Notes: generated by a model from the sequence alone, not told the origin. Positions 1 to 8,602 are shown, numbered from the stretch's first letter. The stretch: 64,000 bases of DNA from JANWHQ01 sp963775275 (GCA_963775275.1 CAVZII010000004.1:226617-290616), one strand, 5' to 3'. Program-made: numbers and translations.

Positions 1-168
1 CACCCCGGCCGGGACGTTGATCAGCAGCCTTGCCAATAGCCCCTGGTCCGACGGCCCCGCCTCGACCAGCGCCACCCGCACGCCCGGATCGGCCGAGAGC
101 CGGTTGGCCAGAACGCACCCGGCCGAGCCGGCCCCCACGATCACATAGTCGAACGCCTGACCCTCCAT
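1..168 (-). CDS. GMC family oxidoreductase, N-terminal part (runs off the window)
   Basis: The minus strand from an ATG at 168 reads a typical GMC (glucose-methanol-choline) flavoenzyme N-terminus: the Rossmann FAD-binding stretch YVIVGAGSAGCVLANRLS is followed by the second-strand acidic region (VALVEAGPSD) that contacts the FAD ribose. Only 56 codons are inside the window, so the substrate (choline, alcohol or an aromatic alcohol) cannot be named. It faces away from the carotenoid oxygenase to its right, leaving about 320 bases between the two starts for both promoters. Family membership is well supported; function beyond FAD-dependent alcohol oxidation is not. Confidence 0.85.
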   Translation of the reverse strand, partial: MEGQAFDYVIVGAGSAGCVLANRLSADPGVRVALVEAGPSDQGLLARLLINVPAGV

Positions 169-488
169 CCGCGCCCCCTCCACCTCGCCAGGCGCCCCCA
201 CATCGCAGGGCTTTGGCCGATGCTACAGAAGCTCGGGCGGGATTGTCAGTCCGGGGAGGTTCGGGGCGCGATGCCGGTCCGGCTGCGGGGGTGCGATGAC
301 GCCGGTCTGGGCGCGGCCGAACCAGGCGGACAAGCGGGCGGCCGGGATCCTGTTTCGCGCCCCGGAACTCAACGAAGCGATCACTCGCGACCAGTTCCGG
401 CCTGCCGTAACCGGCGCACCCTCCCCGTTGACGCCGCCCCCGCCGCCCCGCCATGGTCCTTGACCCTTCAAGGACCCGGAGCCCGCCC
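169..488. other. Divergent intergenic region, no gene seen
   Basis: This stretch lies between two divergent starts. Open frames exist on both strands, but they have the arginine/proline-rich composition typical of chance frames in GC-rich DNA and I see no conserved motif. It presumably holds the promoters of the GMC oxidase (minus) and carotenoid oxygenase (plus); I could not pick convincing -35/-10 hexamers. Confidence 0.5.
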
Positions 489-1907
489 ATGACCACGCCC
501 GTCGTCCGGTTCGGCCGGGAGGCCTATGTCCCGGTCCAGAGCTACATGTACTCGACGGTCGCGCCCCTCAGGTTCGAGGCGGAGATCTACGACTGCGAGG
601 TGGCCGGCGAGATCCCGCGCGGGATCAACGGCAGCTTCTTCCGCTGCGGCGGGGACACGGCCTACCCCACCATGGCGAACGACAACCTGAACAACGGCGA
701 CGGGGTGATGGCCGCCTTCCACTTCGAGGACGGCTACGTCGACTTCATCCAGCGCTATGTGAAGACCGAGCGGTACCTGCTGGAGCGCAGGAACCGGCGC
801 CGGCTCTACGGGGCCTATCGCAACGAATACACCGACGATCCGGCGACCAAGGGCACGGACCGGGACAACACCGGCAACACCACCGCCTGGGTCCACCACG
901 GCAAGCTCTTCGCCCTCAGGGAAGACTCCATCCCGCTGGAGCTCGACCCCATCACGCTCGAAACGATCGGGCCGGCGGCGTTCAAGAGCCAGCTGCGCAC
1001 CCGGACCATGACCGCCCACCCCAAGCTCGACCCGGTGACCGGCGAGTGGTGGAGCTACGGCCAGTTCTCGGAAAAGCGCTACGCCGGGGAGATGTCGCTG
1101 CACGTCATCGACAAGGACGGCAAGGTGACGCGCGAGGAGGCGTTCACCCTGCCCTACCCCGGCATGACCCACGACTGGGCGGTCAGCCGCGAGCACCTGA
1201 TCTTCCACATCCTGCCCTATACGGTGGACGCCGAGCGGGTGAAGGCGGGCGGGGACTTCTACGCCTTCGACGCCGACAAGCCGCCGATGTTCGGGATCAT
1301 GCCGCGGGCCGGGACCACCGCCGACATCCGCTGGTTCGAGGTTCCCGGCGGCGGGATCGCCCACTTCATGAACGCCTTCGACGAGGGCGGGAAGGTCCAG
1401 GTGGACGGCCCCACCCACGACGGCCACTTCTTCACCTTCTTCCAGGAGGTCCACGGCCGCGAGGCGCCGTTCAGGCCGGGCGCCTTCTCGCGCCTCACCT
1501 TCGACCTGGCGTCGGGCGACGTCTCCGTCCGCCCGCTCAGCAACAGCCCCGCCGGCGGCATGCCCGAGATCGACGACCGCTTCGCCATGCAGACGTACCG
1601 CTATGGCTACTCGACCTCCCGCAACGGCCTCGTCCGCTACGACACCGAGACCGGCGGCCGCGTCGAGCACGTGACCGAGGGCGGCGCCCAGGAGCCGGTG
1701 TTCGTCCCGCGCTCGCCCGACGCGCCGGAGGGCGACGGCTACCTGCTGAGCCTGGTGACGCGGCCGGACAACCGCTCGGACCTGATCATCCTGGACGCCA
1801 TGGACCTCGAGGCCGCGCCGATCGCCACCGTCCGCCTGCCCTTCAGCCAGCCCTGGCTGTTCCACGGCTGCTGGCACGAGACGAAGGGCGCGAAGCTGCC
1901 GCGCTGA
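489..1907 (+). CDS. Carotenoid oxygenase family protein (apocarotenoid/lignostilbene dioxygenase-like)
   Basis: A 472-residue member of the retinal-pigment-epithelium/carotenoid cleavage oxygenase family, which uses a non-haem Fe(II) held by four histidines to split C=C bonds of carotenoids or stilbenes. The four metal histidines can be placed: TAHPKLDP, GMTHDW, GIAHFMNAF and, near the C-terminus, LFHGCWHE. The N-terminal GSFFRCGGD replaces the usual GxxxRNGP motif. I chose the ATG at 489 (MTTPVVRF) because the 12 extra residues of the upstream in-frame start are Pro/Arg-rich. There is no signal peptide, so it should be cytoplasmic. Bacterial relatives act on lignin-derived stilbenes or apocarotenoids; the substrate here is unknown. 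Confidence 0.85.
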   Translation: MTTPVVRFGREAYVPVQSYMYSTVAPLRFEAEIYDCEVAGEIPRGINGSFFRCGGDTAYPTMANDNLNNGDGVMAAFHFEDGYVDFIQRYVKTERYLLERRNRRRLYGAYRNEYTDDPATKGTDRDNTGNTTAWVHHGKLFALREDSIPLELDPITLETIGPAAFKSQLRTRTMTAHPKLDPVTGEWWSYGQFSEKRYAGEMSLHVIDKDGKVTREEAFTLPYPGMTHDWAVSREHLIFHILPYTVDAERVKAGGDFYAFDADKPPMFGIMPRAGTTADIRWFEVPGGGIAHFMNAFDEGGKVQVDGPTHDGHFFTFFQEVHGREAPFRPGAFSRLTFDLASGDVSVRPLSNSPAGGMPEIDDRFAMQTYRYGYSTSRNGLVRYDTETGGRVEHVTEGGAQEPVFVPRSPDAPEGDGYLLSLVTRPDNRSDLIILDAMDLEAAPIATVRLPFSQPWLFHGCWHETKGAKLPR

Positions 1908-2097
1908 TCGACGCTCGGAGGGGAGAGGAGCCGCGCAGGCGTGTCCACTCGGGCGTCCGGCGCCGGCCTGCAAGTCCGACGCAGAGCACGCAGAGAGGCG
2001 CAGAGGACGCAGAGGGGCGCGGTTCGCTGGCCCCTGAGTGCGTAGCCGACGATGGCCCGGCGCCAGGCGCCGGGCAGTTCTGTTCTGGTGATCTTGG

Positions 2098-2175
2098 CTA
2101 GTGTGGTGGATCAGAAGTTCGCATGATGATGGCGGCGCCCTCGGCTGCGAACTTCTGATCCGTAAACCACACTAG
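2098..2175. repeat. Palindromic element A, CTAGTGT ends
   Basis: A 78-bp imperfect palindrome starting CTAGTGTGG and ending CCACACTAG. Its internal arms are GGATCAGAAGTTCGCA and TGCGAACTTCTGATCC around a short GC-rich loop. It would fold into a long stem-loop as DNA or RNA. It shares ends and the core word GAAGTTCGCA with element B 13 bases downstream. Confidence 0.75.
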
Positions 2176-2188
2176 AATCATACATTTG

Positions 2189-2263
2189 CTAGTGTCCTTA
2201 TCAATTCCGAAGTTCGCATCCGCCTTGCAAATGCGCTGGCGAACTTCGGAATCGGGACACTAG
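2189..2263. repeat. Palindromic element B, CTAGTGT ends
   Basis: A 75-bp imperfect palindrome with the same CTAGTGT/ACACTAG termini as element A and the same inner GAAGTTCGC/GCGAACTTC arms. The intermediate arm (ATTCC/GGAAT) and loop sequence differ. Two diverged members of one family in tandem suggest a REP or MITE-like family that moves as a hairpin. No transposase is nearby. Confidence 0.75.
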
Positions 2264-2366
2264 CGGGTCGAGATGCACAGGAGACTTTGCGTCCTCTGCG
2301 CCTCTCTGCGTCCTCTGCGTTCCCTTGCGGGCCTCCCCTCCTCCCAGCCGTGTGGTTCGAGGCCCT

Positions 2367-2855
2367 TCAGGCCGCGGCCGGCCCCGGGGCGCCGGCGGCC
2401 AGCAGGGCGCGCCAGTTCTCGGGCGACATGAAGTCGGTGTACTCGCGCTGCATCTGCGGGGTCAGGACCTCGAGCATGAAGGCGTTCTCGACCCAGACCT
2501 CGATCACCCCGAAGATGTCGGCGCGCTTGCGGAACTTGGCGAGCCAGCCGTGGCGGGCGGCCAGGGCGAAGACCTCGTCGGACGTGAGCGCCGTGGCGAT
2601 GGCGGCGTGGGTGGCGGTGCGGCCGGACGCGTCGGGCCCGGTCACGCCCACCGCGTCGGCGTCGCCCTCGGCCGGCTCCAGCACCGTGCCGGCGGGATAG
2701 ACCTCGATGGTCGTGCCGCGCGCGTCGCCGGCGATGGCCATCCAGGAGCCCTTGGAGACCGGCGGGAAGGGCAAGGCCTCGCCGCCCCAGAGCTCGGCGA
2801 TGGCCTCGGCGGCCCGGCGGGGATCGGCGGCGGCGAAGGAGATGTGGTGGATCAT
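2367..2855 (-). CDS. VOC superfamily (glyoxalase/bleomycin-resistance-like) protein
   Basis: A 162-residue protein starting MIHHISFAAADP, with the first-strand histidine and the beta-alpha-beta-beta-beta layout typical of vicinal-oxygen-chelate proteins, including TTIEVYP in the middle of the fold. The C-terminal half (VWVENAFMLEVLTPQM) gives the second beta segment with a possible metal-ligand glutamate. Members include dioxygenases, isomerases and binding proteins, so the reaction is unassigned. It is divergent from the TetR gene at 2949, whose product is its most likely regulator. Confidence 0.7.
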   Translation of the reverse strand: MIHHISFAAADPRRAAEAIAELWGGEALPFPPVSKGSWMAIAGDARGTTIEVYPAGTVLEPAEGDADAVGVTGPDASGRTATHAAIATALTSDEVFALAARHGWLAKFRKRADIFGVIEVWVENAFMLEVLTPQMQREYTDFMSPENWRALLAAGAPGPAAA

Positions 2856-2948
2856 GGGTCGGCCCTCCGGCTTGGCTCTTGAAGTGATACGGCATGTAAA
2901 TTGACGTTACAGATTGTCACGTGAAATTTTCGACATTATCCTTCGCCC
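2856..2948. promoter_or_regulatory. Divergent control region between VOC gene and tetR
   Basis: This short AT-richer spacer contains a TTGACG hexamer at 2901-2906 and a CACGTG palindrome centred near 2921, within TTGTCACGTGAAATT. One reading is -35 TTGTCA (2914) and -10 TATCCT (2937), which would start transcription at or next to the tetR ATG, giving an almost leaderless mRNA. The assignments are by eye and tentative. Confidence 0.35.
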
Positions 2949-3553
2949 ATGGATGACGCCGAGACCCGGCCCAACCTGCGCGAACGGCAGAAGGCGCAGA
3001 CCCACGCCCTGATCGTCGACGCCCTGGTGGAGGCCCTGGCGGCCGGCCGGCTGGGGGAGGCCACCCACGAGGCCCTGGCCAAGCGCGTCGGCGTCTCGCG
3101 CCAGACGGTCTATCGCCACTTCCCCGGCCGGGACGAGCTGATGACCGCGCTGTGGGAGCGGCTGAACGCCCGCTTCGCCGCCCAGGGGCTGCCGACGACG
3201 AGGCCCAACTGACCGCGGCGCTGGGGCCGCTCTACGCCGCCTTCGACCGCGACGCGGAGCTGGTGACGATCTCGCGGTGCACCCTTCAGGGGCGCGCCAT
3301 GCGCCGAGCGGCCAATGCACGCCGGGGCGCGGCCTTCCGCCAGGCGACGTCGGAGGCGACCCAGGGCCTTTCCGAGCGCGAGGCGGTGATGGCCACGGCG
3401 GTGATCCAGCTGCTTCACGGCGGCCAGGCCTGGATCGAGATGCGCGAGCAGTGGGGCCTTGCCGGCGAGGAGAGCGCCAGGGCCTGCGCCTGGGCGATCC
3501 GGACGCTGCTGAAGGACCTGCACCGGCGCAAGGGCCGGCCGCTCGAGGACTGA
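2949..3553 (+). pseudogene. TetR family transcriptional regulator, frameshifted
   Basis: The N-terminal DNA-binding domain is intact in the first frame: the helix-turn-helix includes THEALAKRVGVSRQTVYRHFPGR. That frame then stops at 3212, after 87 residues. The ligand-binding half continues from about 3190 in another frame (LTAALGPLYAAFDRD through RTLLKDLHRRKGRP) to a stop at 3553. Removing the break gives a protein of about 200 residues, normal for TetR. The join fits loss of one base near the GGGG run at about 3184. It may be a sequencing error or a real inactivation that would derepress the divergent VOC gene. Confidence 0.75.
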
Positions 3554-3595
3554 GGCCCGTTCGGCCCGCCCGCCGCCCGCGCAGGCGGTGCGGCC

Positions 3596-3634
3596 TTGAC
3601 AGGTCGACCGCTTAATATAACCTACAAGTTAATT
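3596..3634 (+). promoter_or_regulatory. Putative promoter/operator of the ArsR-SRPBCC operon
   Basis: A perfect TTGACA (3596-3601) is followed by an AT-rich segment holding the inverted repeat TAAC-CTACAA-GTTA (3618-3631). The spacing from TTGACA to the TATAAC word is short (14 bases), so the -10 may instead lie further right. An AT-rich inverted repeat just before an arsR-type gene is the usual site of autoregulation. Confidence 0.45.
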
Positions 3635-3651
3635 TACTGATCGGATAAATA

Positions 3652-3993
3652 ATGGCCCCCGACCGCGCCGATCCCCTGTCCACCGCCTTCGCCGCCCTGG
3701 CCGACCCCACGCGCCGCGCGATCCTGGCGCGGCTGTCGCTGGGCGAGACGGCGGTCAAGGAGCTGGCCGAGCCGTTCGACATGTCCGGGCCCGCCATCAC
3801 CAAGCACCTGAAGGTGCTGGAGCGGGCCGGCCTGATCAGCCGCAGCCGCGTGGCCCAGCAGCGGCCCGCCAGGCTCGAGCCGGCGGCGCTGAAGGCGGTG
3901 AGCGCGTGGCTCGACCAATACCGGCGCCATTGGGAGCAGAGCTTCGACCGCCTCGACGGCTACCTCGCCGAGCTCCAGAACAAGGAAGACTGA
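3652..3993 (+). CDS. ArsR family winged-helix regulator (SRPBCC-linked type)
   Basis: 113 residues. The opening ALADPTRRAILARLSLGE and the recognition helix in GPAITKHLKVLERAGLI are diagnostic of the non-metal ArsR regulators that sit next to AHSA1/SRPBCC genes. I see no metal-binding cysteine pair. It ends one base before the ATG of the SRPBCC gene at 3995, so the two are co-transcribed and probably translationally coupled. It likely represses its own operon from the inverted repeat upstream. Confidence 0.9.
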   Translation: MAPDRADPLSTAFAALADPTRRAILARLSLGETAVKELAEPFDMSGPAITKHLKVLERAGLISRSRVAQQRPARLEPAALKAVSAWLDQYRRHWEQSFDRLDGYLAELQNKED

Positions 3994-3994
3994 C

Positions 3995-4948
3995 ATGTCC
4001 GACCAGGCTGCGGGTCAGGCCGCGCTCCAGCAAACGCCCCTGGGGGCCGGCTACGAGATCACCCTCACCCGCATCTTCAAGGCGCCCGTGAGCCTCGTCT
4101 TCGACTGCTTCACCGACGAGGCGCATTTCGCCCGGTGGTGGGGACCTGTGGCCTGCGAGAACGACATCCTGAAGTTCGAGCCCCGGCCCGGCGGCGAGAT
4201 CTCCCTCAGGATGGCCGGTCCCGGCTACGACCACGTCATGGGCGGAGAGTTCGTGGAGATCGACCGGCCCCGGCGCCTGGTGTTCCTGACCAAGGCCTTC
4301 GAGGCGCCGGACGGCGGCTGGGGCATCGTCAACCGCAACACCGTGACGCTCGAGGCGCGCGCCGACGGCTCCACCCGCATGACCCTGCACACCCTGGTCG
4401 AGAGGGCCGCGGGCGAGATCGTGCTGGGCGCGCTCGCCGGGATGAAGACCGGCTGGGGCCAGAGCTTCGAGCGCCTGGGCGAGCTGGTCGGCGGCGGCGG
4501 CAGGATGGACGTGGAGATCGGCGATCGGCTGATCGTGCTGCGCCGCGCCTTCGACGCGAGCCCCGACCAGGTCTGGCGCGCCCTGACCGAGCCGGACGCG
4601 TTCGCCAGGTGGTGGTGCGCCGGCGCGACCGTGGTCGAGGAGATGGACGTGCGCCCCGGCGGCAAGTGGAGCGTGCGCCAGACCTCGCCGGACGGCTCGG
4701 TCCACCGGTTCTGGGGCGAGTACCGGGAAGTCGACCCCCCCGTGCGCCTGGCGATGACCCAGGGCTTCGACGCCTATGCGGCGATCGAGGTGGTCCACGC
4801 CCTGGCCGAGGAATGGGGCCGCACCGTGCTGACCCGCACCATGACCTTCCCCGACAACGCCTACCGCGACGGCATGCTGGGCTCGGGCCTGGAGGACGGC
4901 GCGGCGGACAGCTACGACAAGCTGGCCGAGGTGCTGGCCGCGGCCTGA
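3995..4948 (+). CDS. Tandem SRPBCC/AHSA1 domain protein
   Basis: 317 residues made of two consecutive START-like SRPBCC domains. Repeat 1 (about 20-165) has RIFKAPVSLVFDCFTDEAHFARWWGP; repeat 2 (about 175-315) has RRAFDASPDQVWRALTEPDAFARWW. Both carry the typical PGG turn (FEPRPGGEIS and VRPGGKWSV). Single-domain members bind hydrophobic ligands or act as Hsp90-activator-like proteins; fused pairs are common in Proteobacteria but have no assigned reaction. It is the second gene of the arsR operon, so its level is presumably set by that regulator. Confidence 0.88.
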   Translation: MSDQAAGQAALQQTPLGAGYEITLTRIFKAPVSLVFDCFTDEAHFARWWGPVACENDILKFEPRPGGEISLRMAGPGYDHVMGGEFVEIDRPRRLVFLTKAFEAPDGGWGIVNRNTVTLEARADGSTRMTLHTLVERAAGEIVLGALAGMKTGWGQSFERLGELVGGGGRMDVEIGDRLIVLRRAFDASPDQVWRALTEPDAFARWWCAGATVVEEMDVRPGGKWSVRQTSPDGSVHRFWGEYREVDPPVRLAMTQGFDAYAAIEVVHALAEEWGRTVLTRTMTFPDNAYRDGMLGSGLEDGAADSYDKLAEVLAAA

Positions 4949-5044
4949 ACGGGGGCCCTCCCCTGCCGGGCCTGCGCGCCGGGCGTCGACGGCGCGCGCC
5001 CGGGGCGCTATGCGAGCCTGGCGGAGATGGACAGGGGACCTGTG

Positions 5045-5884
5045 ATGACCGACCAAGCCGACGTCGTCGCCGAGCGCGACGTGGTCTACGCCGAGGGCGC
5101 GCGCCCGCTGCGCTGGAACGTGTTCCGGCCCTCTGCGCCGGCCAGGGACGCCCCGGCCGTGCTGCTCTACCACGGCGGCGGCTGGCGGGTCGGGGACCGG
5201 GCGGCCATGACCGCGGCCTGCACGGCCTATGCCCAGCTCGGCTATGTGGCGATCGCGCCCGAGTATCGCCTTTTGGGCGAGGCGCCCTGGCCGGCGCCCC
5301 TGACGGACGCCAGGACCGCTATCCGGGCGGCGCGGGCCAAGGCGGGCGAGCTCGGGATCTCGCCGGACAGGATCTTCCTGACCGGCTATTCGGCCGGCGC
5401 GCACCTGGCGCTGATCGCCTCCAGCGGTGCGGCGGGCCCGGCGGCGGCGGGCGAGCCTCACGCCGACCAGAGCGAGGCGGTGGCGGGCGTGGCGGCCTTC
5501 TTCCCGCCTGCGCGCATCGAGCCCCAGATGGGCCAGATGCTGGGGATCAGCGACCCTGCGGCGCTGGCGGCGATCAGCCCGATGACCCACGCGGGGTGCT
5601 ATCCGCCGGTGATCCTGTTCTGCGGCGACGAGGACGCGATGACGCCGCCGCAGCTCTCGAGCGACCTCTACAAGGCGATCCGCGAGGCCGGCGGCGCGGC
5701 GGACCTTCGGCTCTATTCGGGCCTGATCCACGAGTTCGTGCAGCTGCCCGGCATGATGGACGCGACGGTGCGCGACGCGGCCGCCTTCTTCGAGCGCACC
5801 GCCATCGGCAAGCCCGCCTTCGACGCGGCCCTCGGCGAGCTGCGCCAATGGTGGGCGCAGGTCATGGCCCGCCCGGCGCAGTAG
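5045..5884 (+). CDS. Alpha/beta hydrolase, HGGG-type esterase (hormone-sensitive lipase-like)
   Basis: 279 residues with the oxyanion-hole motif YHGGGWRVGD, the nucleophile elbow GYSAGAHLA, the acid in FCGDEDAMTP and the histidine in SGLIHEF, which together give a complete Ser-Asp-His triad. I chose the ATG at 5045 over an in-frame ATG at 5027 because AGGGGA lies 6-8 bases before it. It has no signal peptide, so a cytoplasmic carboxylesterase or lipase acting on small acyl esters is likely. Its 3' end meets the minus-strand antiporter gene tail-to-tail, with overlapping ends. Confidence 0.88.
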   Translation: MTDQADVVAERDVVYAEGARPLRWNVFRPSAPARDAPAVLLYHGGGWRVGDRAAMTAACTAYAQLGYVAIAPEYRLLGEAPWPAPLTDARTAIRAARAKAGELGISPDRIFLTGYSAGAHLALIASSGAAGPAAAGEPHADQSEAVAGVAAFFPPARIEPQMGQMLGISDPAALAAISPMTHAGCYPPVILFCGDEDAMTPPQLSSDLYKAIREAGGAADLRLYSGLIHEFVQLPGMMDATVRDAAAFFERTAIGKPAFDAALGELRQWWAQVMARPAQ

Positions 5885-7785
5885 CGGGCGGCGCCTCGGC
5901 TCTCTCCTCCGGCTCGGGCGCGGCGGTGACCGGGCCGCGGCTCGCCCGCAGGACCACCGCGCCGAGGATCGCCGCCAGCACCGAGCCGGCCAGCACGCCG
6001 ACCTTGGCGACCGCCGCCTCGGTCCGATCGGGAAAGGCCTGGTCGGCCATCAGCAGCGACAGGGGATCGCCGATCCCGCAGAGGATGGCCGCCCCGACGA
6101 AGGCCGTCGGCGAGGCGTCGGCCGGGAAGGCGGCGATGCGGGCGCGGACCGCCGCCCAGGTGGCCAGCGACGATCCCGAGCGGCTTGCCGACCACCAGCC
6201 CCAGGACCACGCCGGCGAACACCCGCCCCGCGCCGCCGGCGCCGAAGCCGGCGACGAGCGGGACGCCCGCGGCGGTGAAGGCGAAGAGCGGAAGGACGAC
6301 ATAGGTCGACCACGGCGCGACCGCCCGCTCGACCCGCTCGGCGGGAGACAGCAGGCGCTCGGCGGCGGCGGAGAGGTTGCGGCTGGCCCAGTCCCAGACC
6401 GGCTCCTGCTCGATGCGGCGGCCCGGATCGCCGGCCCGCTCCAGCTCGCGCTCGGCATGCTCCAGCTCGGCCAGGGCCGTGGCCGCCTGGGCCAGCAGCG
6501 GCGTTGCGGCCGGCGCCGGGCGCGGCGGCAGGAATGCGGCGAGCGCGATGCCGCTGATGGCGGCGTCCACGCCGGCCAGGTGCAGCGAGAGCCACAGGCC
6601 CGCCGTGGCGGCGAGGTAGGGCCAGACCGCATAGACGCGCCAGCGGCCGAGCAGGGCCATGCCCGCCACGATCGCCGCGGCGGCGGCGAGCCACTCGGCA
6701 TGGACGCCGCGGGGATAGAAGATCGCCAGGATCAGGATCGCCAGGACGTCCACCGCCACCGCATAGGCGGCGACGAAGACCTTGAGCCCCGGCGAGGCGC
6801 GCTGGCCGAAGACGGCGAGAATCCCCAGGGTGAAGGCCACGCCCGTGTCCGCGGGCGTCGACCATCCGGCCGCGGTCGGGCCAGGGTTCAGCGCGAGGTA
6901 GATCGCGGCCGGAGCGAGGACGGAGGCCAGGGCCGCCAGGAGCGGCGCCAGGGCCGCGCGCCAGTCGGTGAGCGATCCGGTCGTCATCTCCCGCCGGATC
7001 TCGAGCCCCAGGATGAGGAGGAAGATCGAGAGCAGGCCCTCGGCGCACCATTCGGCGATGTCCAGGGCGAGGACGCCGGGCGCGATCCCCATGTCGAACC
7101 GGGCCTGCACCAGGCGCCGGTAGGCCGGCGCGAGCGGGCTGTTGGCCAGGGCGATGGCGGCGGCCGCGGCGATCAGCAGCACGATGCCCGCGGCGGCGGG
7201 CAGGTTGGCGAAGGCGCGGGCGGTGCGTCCCACCCGGGCGCCGACCGGGCGGTCCAGCGCCTCGAGCATGGAAAGGAAGTCCCAGGCGCCGTCGTAGCGC
7301 TCGCCGTCCAGGAAGATGGTCGGGGTGCCGGTCACCCCGTTGCGGCGGCCCTCGGCGAGGTCCTCCTCGACGCGTTCGCGAAGGGCGGGGTCGTCGAGGT
7401 CGCGCTCGAAGCGCTCGACATCGAGACCGATCTCGGCGGCGATCTCGCGAAGGTCGGCGCGCTCGATGGGCGGCTCGCGGCCGAAGAGCGCGTCGTGCAT
7501 CTCCCAGAACCGCCCCTGCCGGCCGGCCGCCTCGGAGGCCAGGGCCAGGAGTTCGGCGCCCGGGTGCGCGCCCTCGTTGGGGAAGTGGCGGAAGACATAG
7601 GCCATCCGCTCGCCGAGCGCGCGGCGCAGGCGGTCGAGCACGAGGCGCAGGCGCCGGCAGTAGGGGCACAGGTAGTCGCCGTAGATCAGCACCTGCACCG
7701 GCCGGCGCGCGGCCCCGCCGCGGACGTGGTCGCGCGCGGGCTCGACCGGGCGCAGCAGGCGGCGATGGGCCGGCTCGCCGCTCAT
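5862..7785 (-). CDS. nhaA: DsbA-like domain fused to NhaA-type Na+/H+ antiporter (one frameshift)
   Basis: About 640 residues. Residues 1-180 form a DsbA/FrnE-type thioredoxin fold: CPYC active site in GDYLCPYCRR and the cis-Pro loop GVTGTPTIFLDG. The rest is NhaA: ANSPLAPAYR, ILGLEIRREMTTGSL, and the GKPLGI helix. The frame breaks at about 6171, exactly after GKPLGI; one base removed restores the family sequence SLATWAAVRARI and the conserved ILCGIGDPLSLL end. The N-terminus has no signal peptide, so the redox domain should face the cytoplasm. By eye the helix-V pair Asp163-Asp164 of E. coli NhaA reads Val-Asp (AVAVDVLAI), and the TDIAF motif reads TGVAF. A GTG at 7800 is an alternative start. 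Confidence 0.8.
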
Positions 7786-7906
7786 CGGGCGGCGCCGCAC
7801 GGCGGAGTGTCGGGGCGCGGGGGCTCCATGCCCCTATGGTTGCCCCGGCGACCGCGGCGCCGCAATGCGGGATCGGAGGGCCCGGCTCGCGGATCCCCGG
7901 CGCCGA

Positions 7907-8394
7907 TCAGCCTTCGCGCCGCGGCGGGCCGACCGCCTTGCGCATGTGGACGACCACGCCGCCCATGAACGGCTCCTCGCGATCGATGACGTAGCCGAGG
8001 CGGCCATAGAGCGCGACGTTCTGCTCGAAACGGGCGTTGGTGTAGAGCCGCACCTGCCCGAGACCTTCGGCGGCGGCGAGCGCCTCGGCGTGCGCCAGCA
8101 GCCGCCGCCCGAGGCCGCGCCCCTGCAGGTCCGGCGCGACCGCCACGTTGACGATCAGGAGGTGATCGTCCCGGACGCTGGTCTCGATCAGCCCGGCCAG
8201 CACCGGCCCTTGGAACGCCAGGTCGAACCGGTCCTGGCCAAGCGCGCCGTCGTAGTCGGTCCGCATCGGCAGCGGCTCGCGGCCGATCACCGGGACCCAC
8301 TTCGCATAGGCGGCGCGGACGAGATCGCGAACGGCCGCGGCGTCGGGGGCTCCCCCCGACGCCAGGTGAGGCCGGGCTCGGAATCGGTGGTCAT
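7907..8394 (-). CDS. GNAT family N-acetyltransferase (frameshift in a G run)
   Basis: The acetyl-CoA-binding core is clear: LLIVNVAVAPDLQGRGLGRRLLAHAE (motif A, with the Q/RxxGxG/A loop) followed by LYTNARFEQNVALYGRLGY (motif B). The likely start ATG at 8394 (MTTDSEPGLTWRRG) is in a different frame from the body. The join falls in a run of six G (minus strand, 8352-8357), where one more G would give a continuous protein of about 162 residues. The substrate is unknown. It is probably an assembly homopolymer error rather than a broken gene. Confidence 0.75.
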
Positions 8395-8403
8395 GGCTGT
8401 CGG

Positions 8404-8547
8404 GTGAAAGCGGAGGCCGCGGCCTATGTCCAGCGCCGCACCGCGGCCGTCCGCACGGCGTTCGGAGTCGGCCCAGGCGCCGACGTGGCGACCGCCCGGG
8501 CGCGGGCGGTGCTGAGCGCGGCGAACGCGGCTGGGAGGGGCGGCTGA
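8404..8547 (+). CDS. Possible 47-residue small protein
   Basis: A GTG-initiated frame (VKAEAAAYVQRRTAAVRT...) ends at a TGA at 8547. It is Ala/Arg/Val-rich with a helical look and a third-position GC bias like its neighbours. It has no recognised family and no clear ribosome-binding site. It could be chance coding in GC-rich DNA. Confidence 0.25.
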   Translation: MKAEAAAYVQRRTAAVRTAFGVGPGADVATARARAVLSAANAAGRGG

Positions 8548-8574
8548 TCCGGCCTGCTCCGGCGATCATGCGGC

Positions 8575-8602
8575 TTGCCACGATCGTCACAATTGTTAGA
8601 GT
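8575..8602 (+). promoter_or_regulatory. Putative promoter of the riboswitch-ribH unit
   Basis: TTGCCA at 8575-8580 and TAGAGT at 8597-8602, separated by 16 bases, in the only AT-richer stretch upstream of the riboswitch. This gives a start just before the first riboswitch stem. It is a visual match to the sigma-70 pattern only. Confidence 0.4.

Larger units (their letters stand above)
1980..2319. repeat. Composite repeat bounded by 35-bp inverted repeats
   Basis: The left arm at 1980-2014 and the right arm at 2285-2319 are inverted copies of one 35-bp sequence built from CGCAGAG units spaced as GGCGCAGAGGACGCAGAG; only about two positions differ. They enclose roughly 270 bases containing the two CTAGTGT palindromes. 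Inverted ends with no coding capacity suggest a small non-autonomous element, or a dispersed intergenic repeat into which others inserted. Confidence 0.65.
1908..2366. other. Gene-free block made of nested inverted repeats
   Basis: There is no credible gene in this 459-base interval between two convergent genes. It is almost entirely repeats: an outer pair of 35-bp inverted repeats (1980-2014 and 2285-2319) encloses two different palindromes that share the same CTAGTGT...ACACTAG ends. The elements are listed separately. Confidence 0.7.

Noticed and set aside
4135..7968. A 1,277-codon open frame on the plus strand across the SRPBCC, esterase and antiporter genes
   Set aside because: It is Arg/Gly/Pro-rich with no domain, and it is antisense or out of frame to genes with clear motifs. 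Long chance frames are normal at this GC content.
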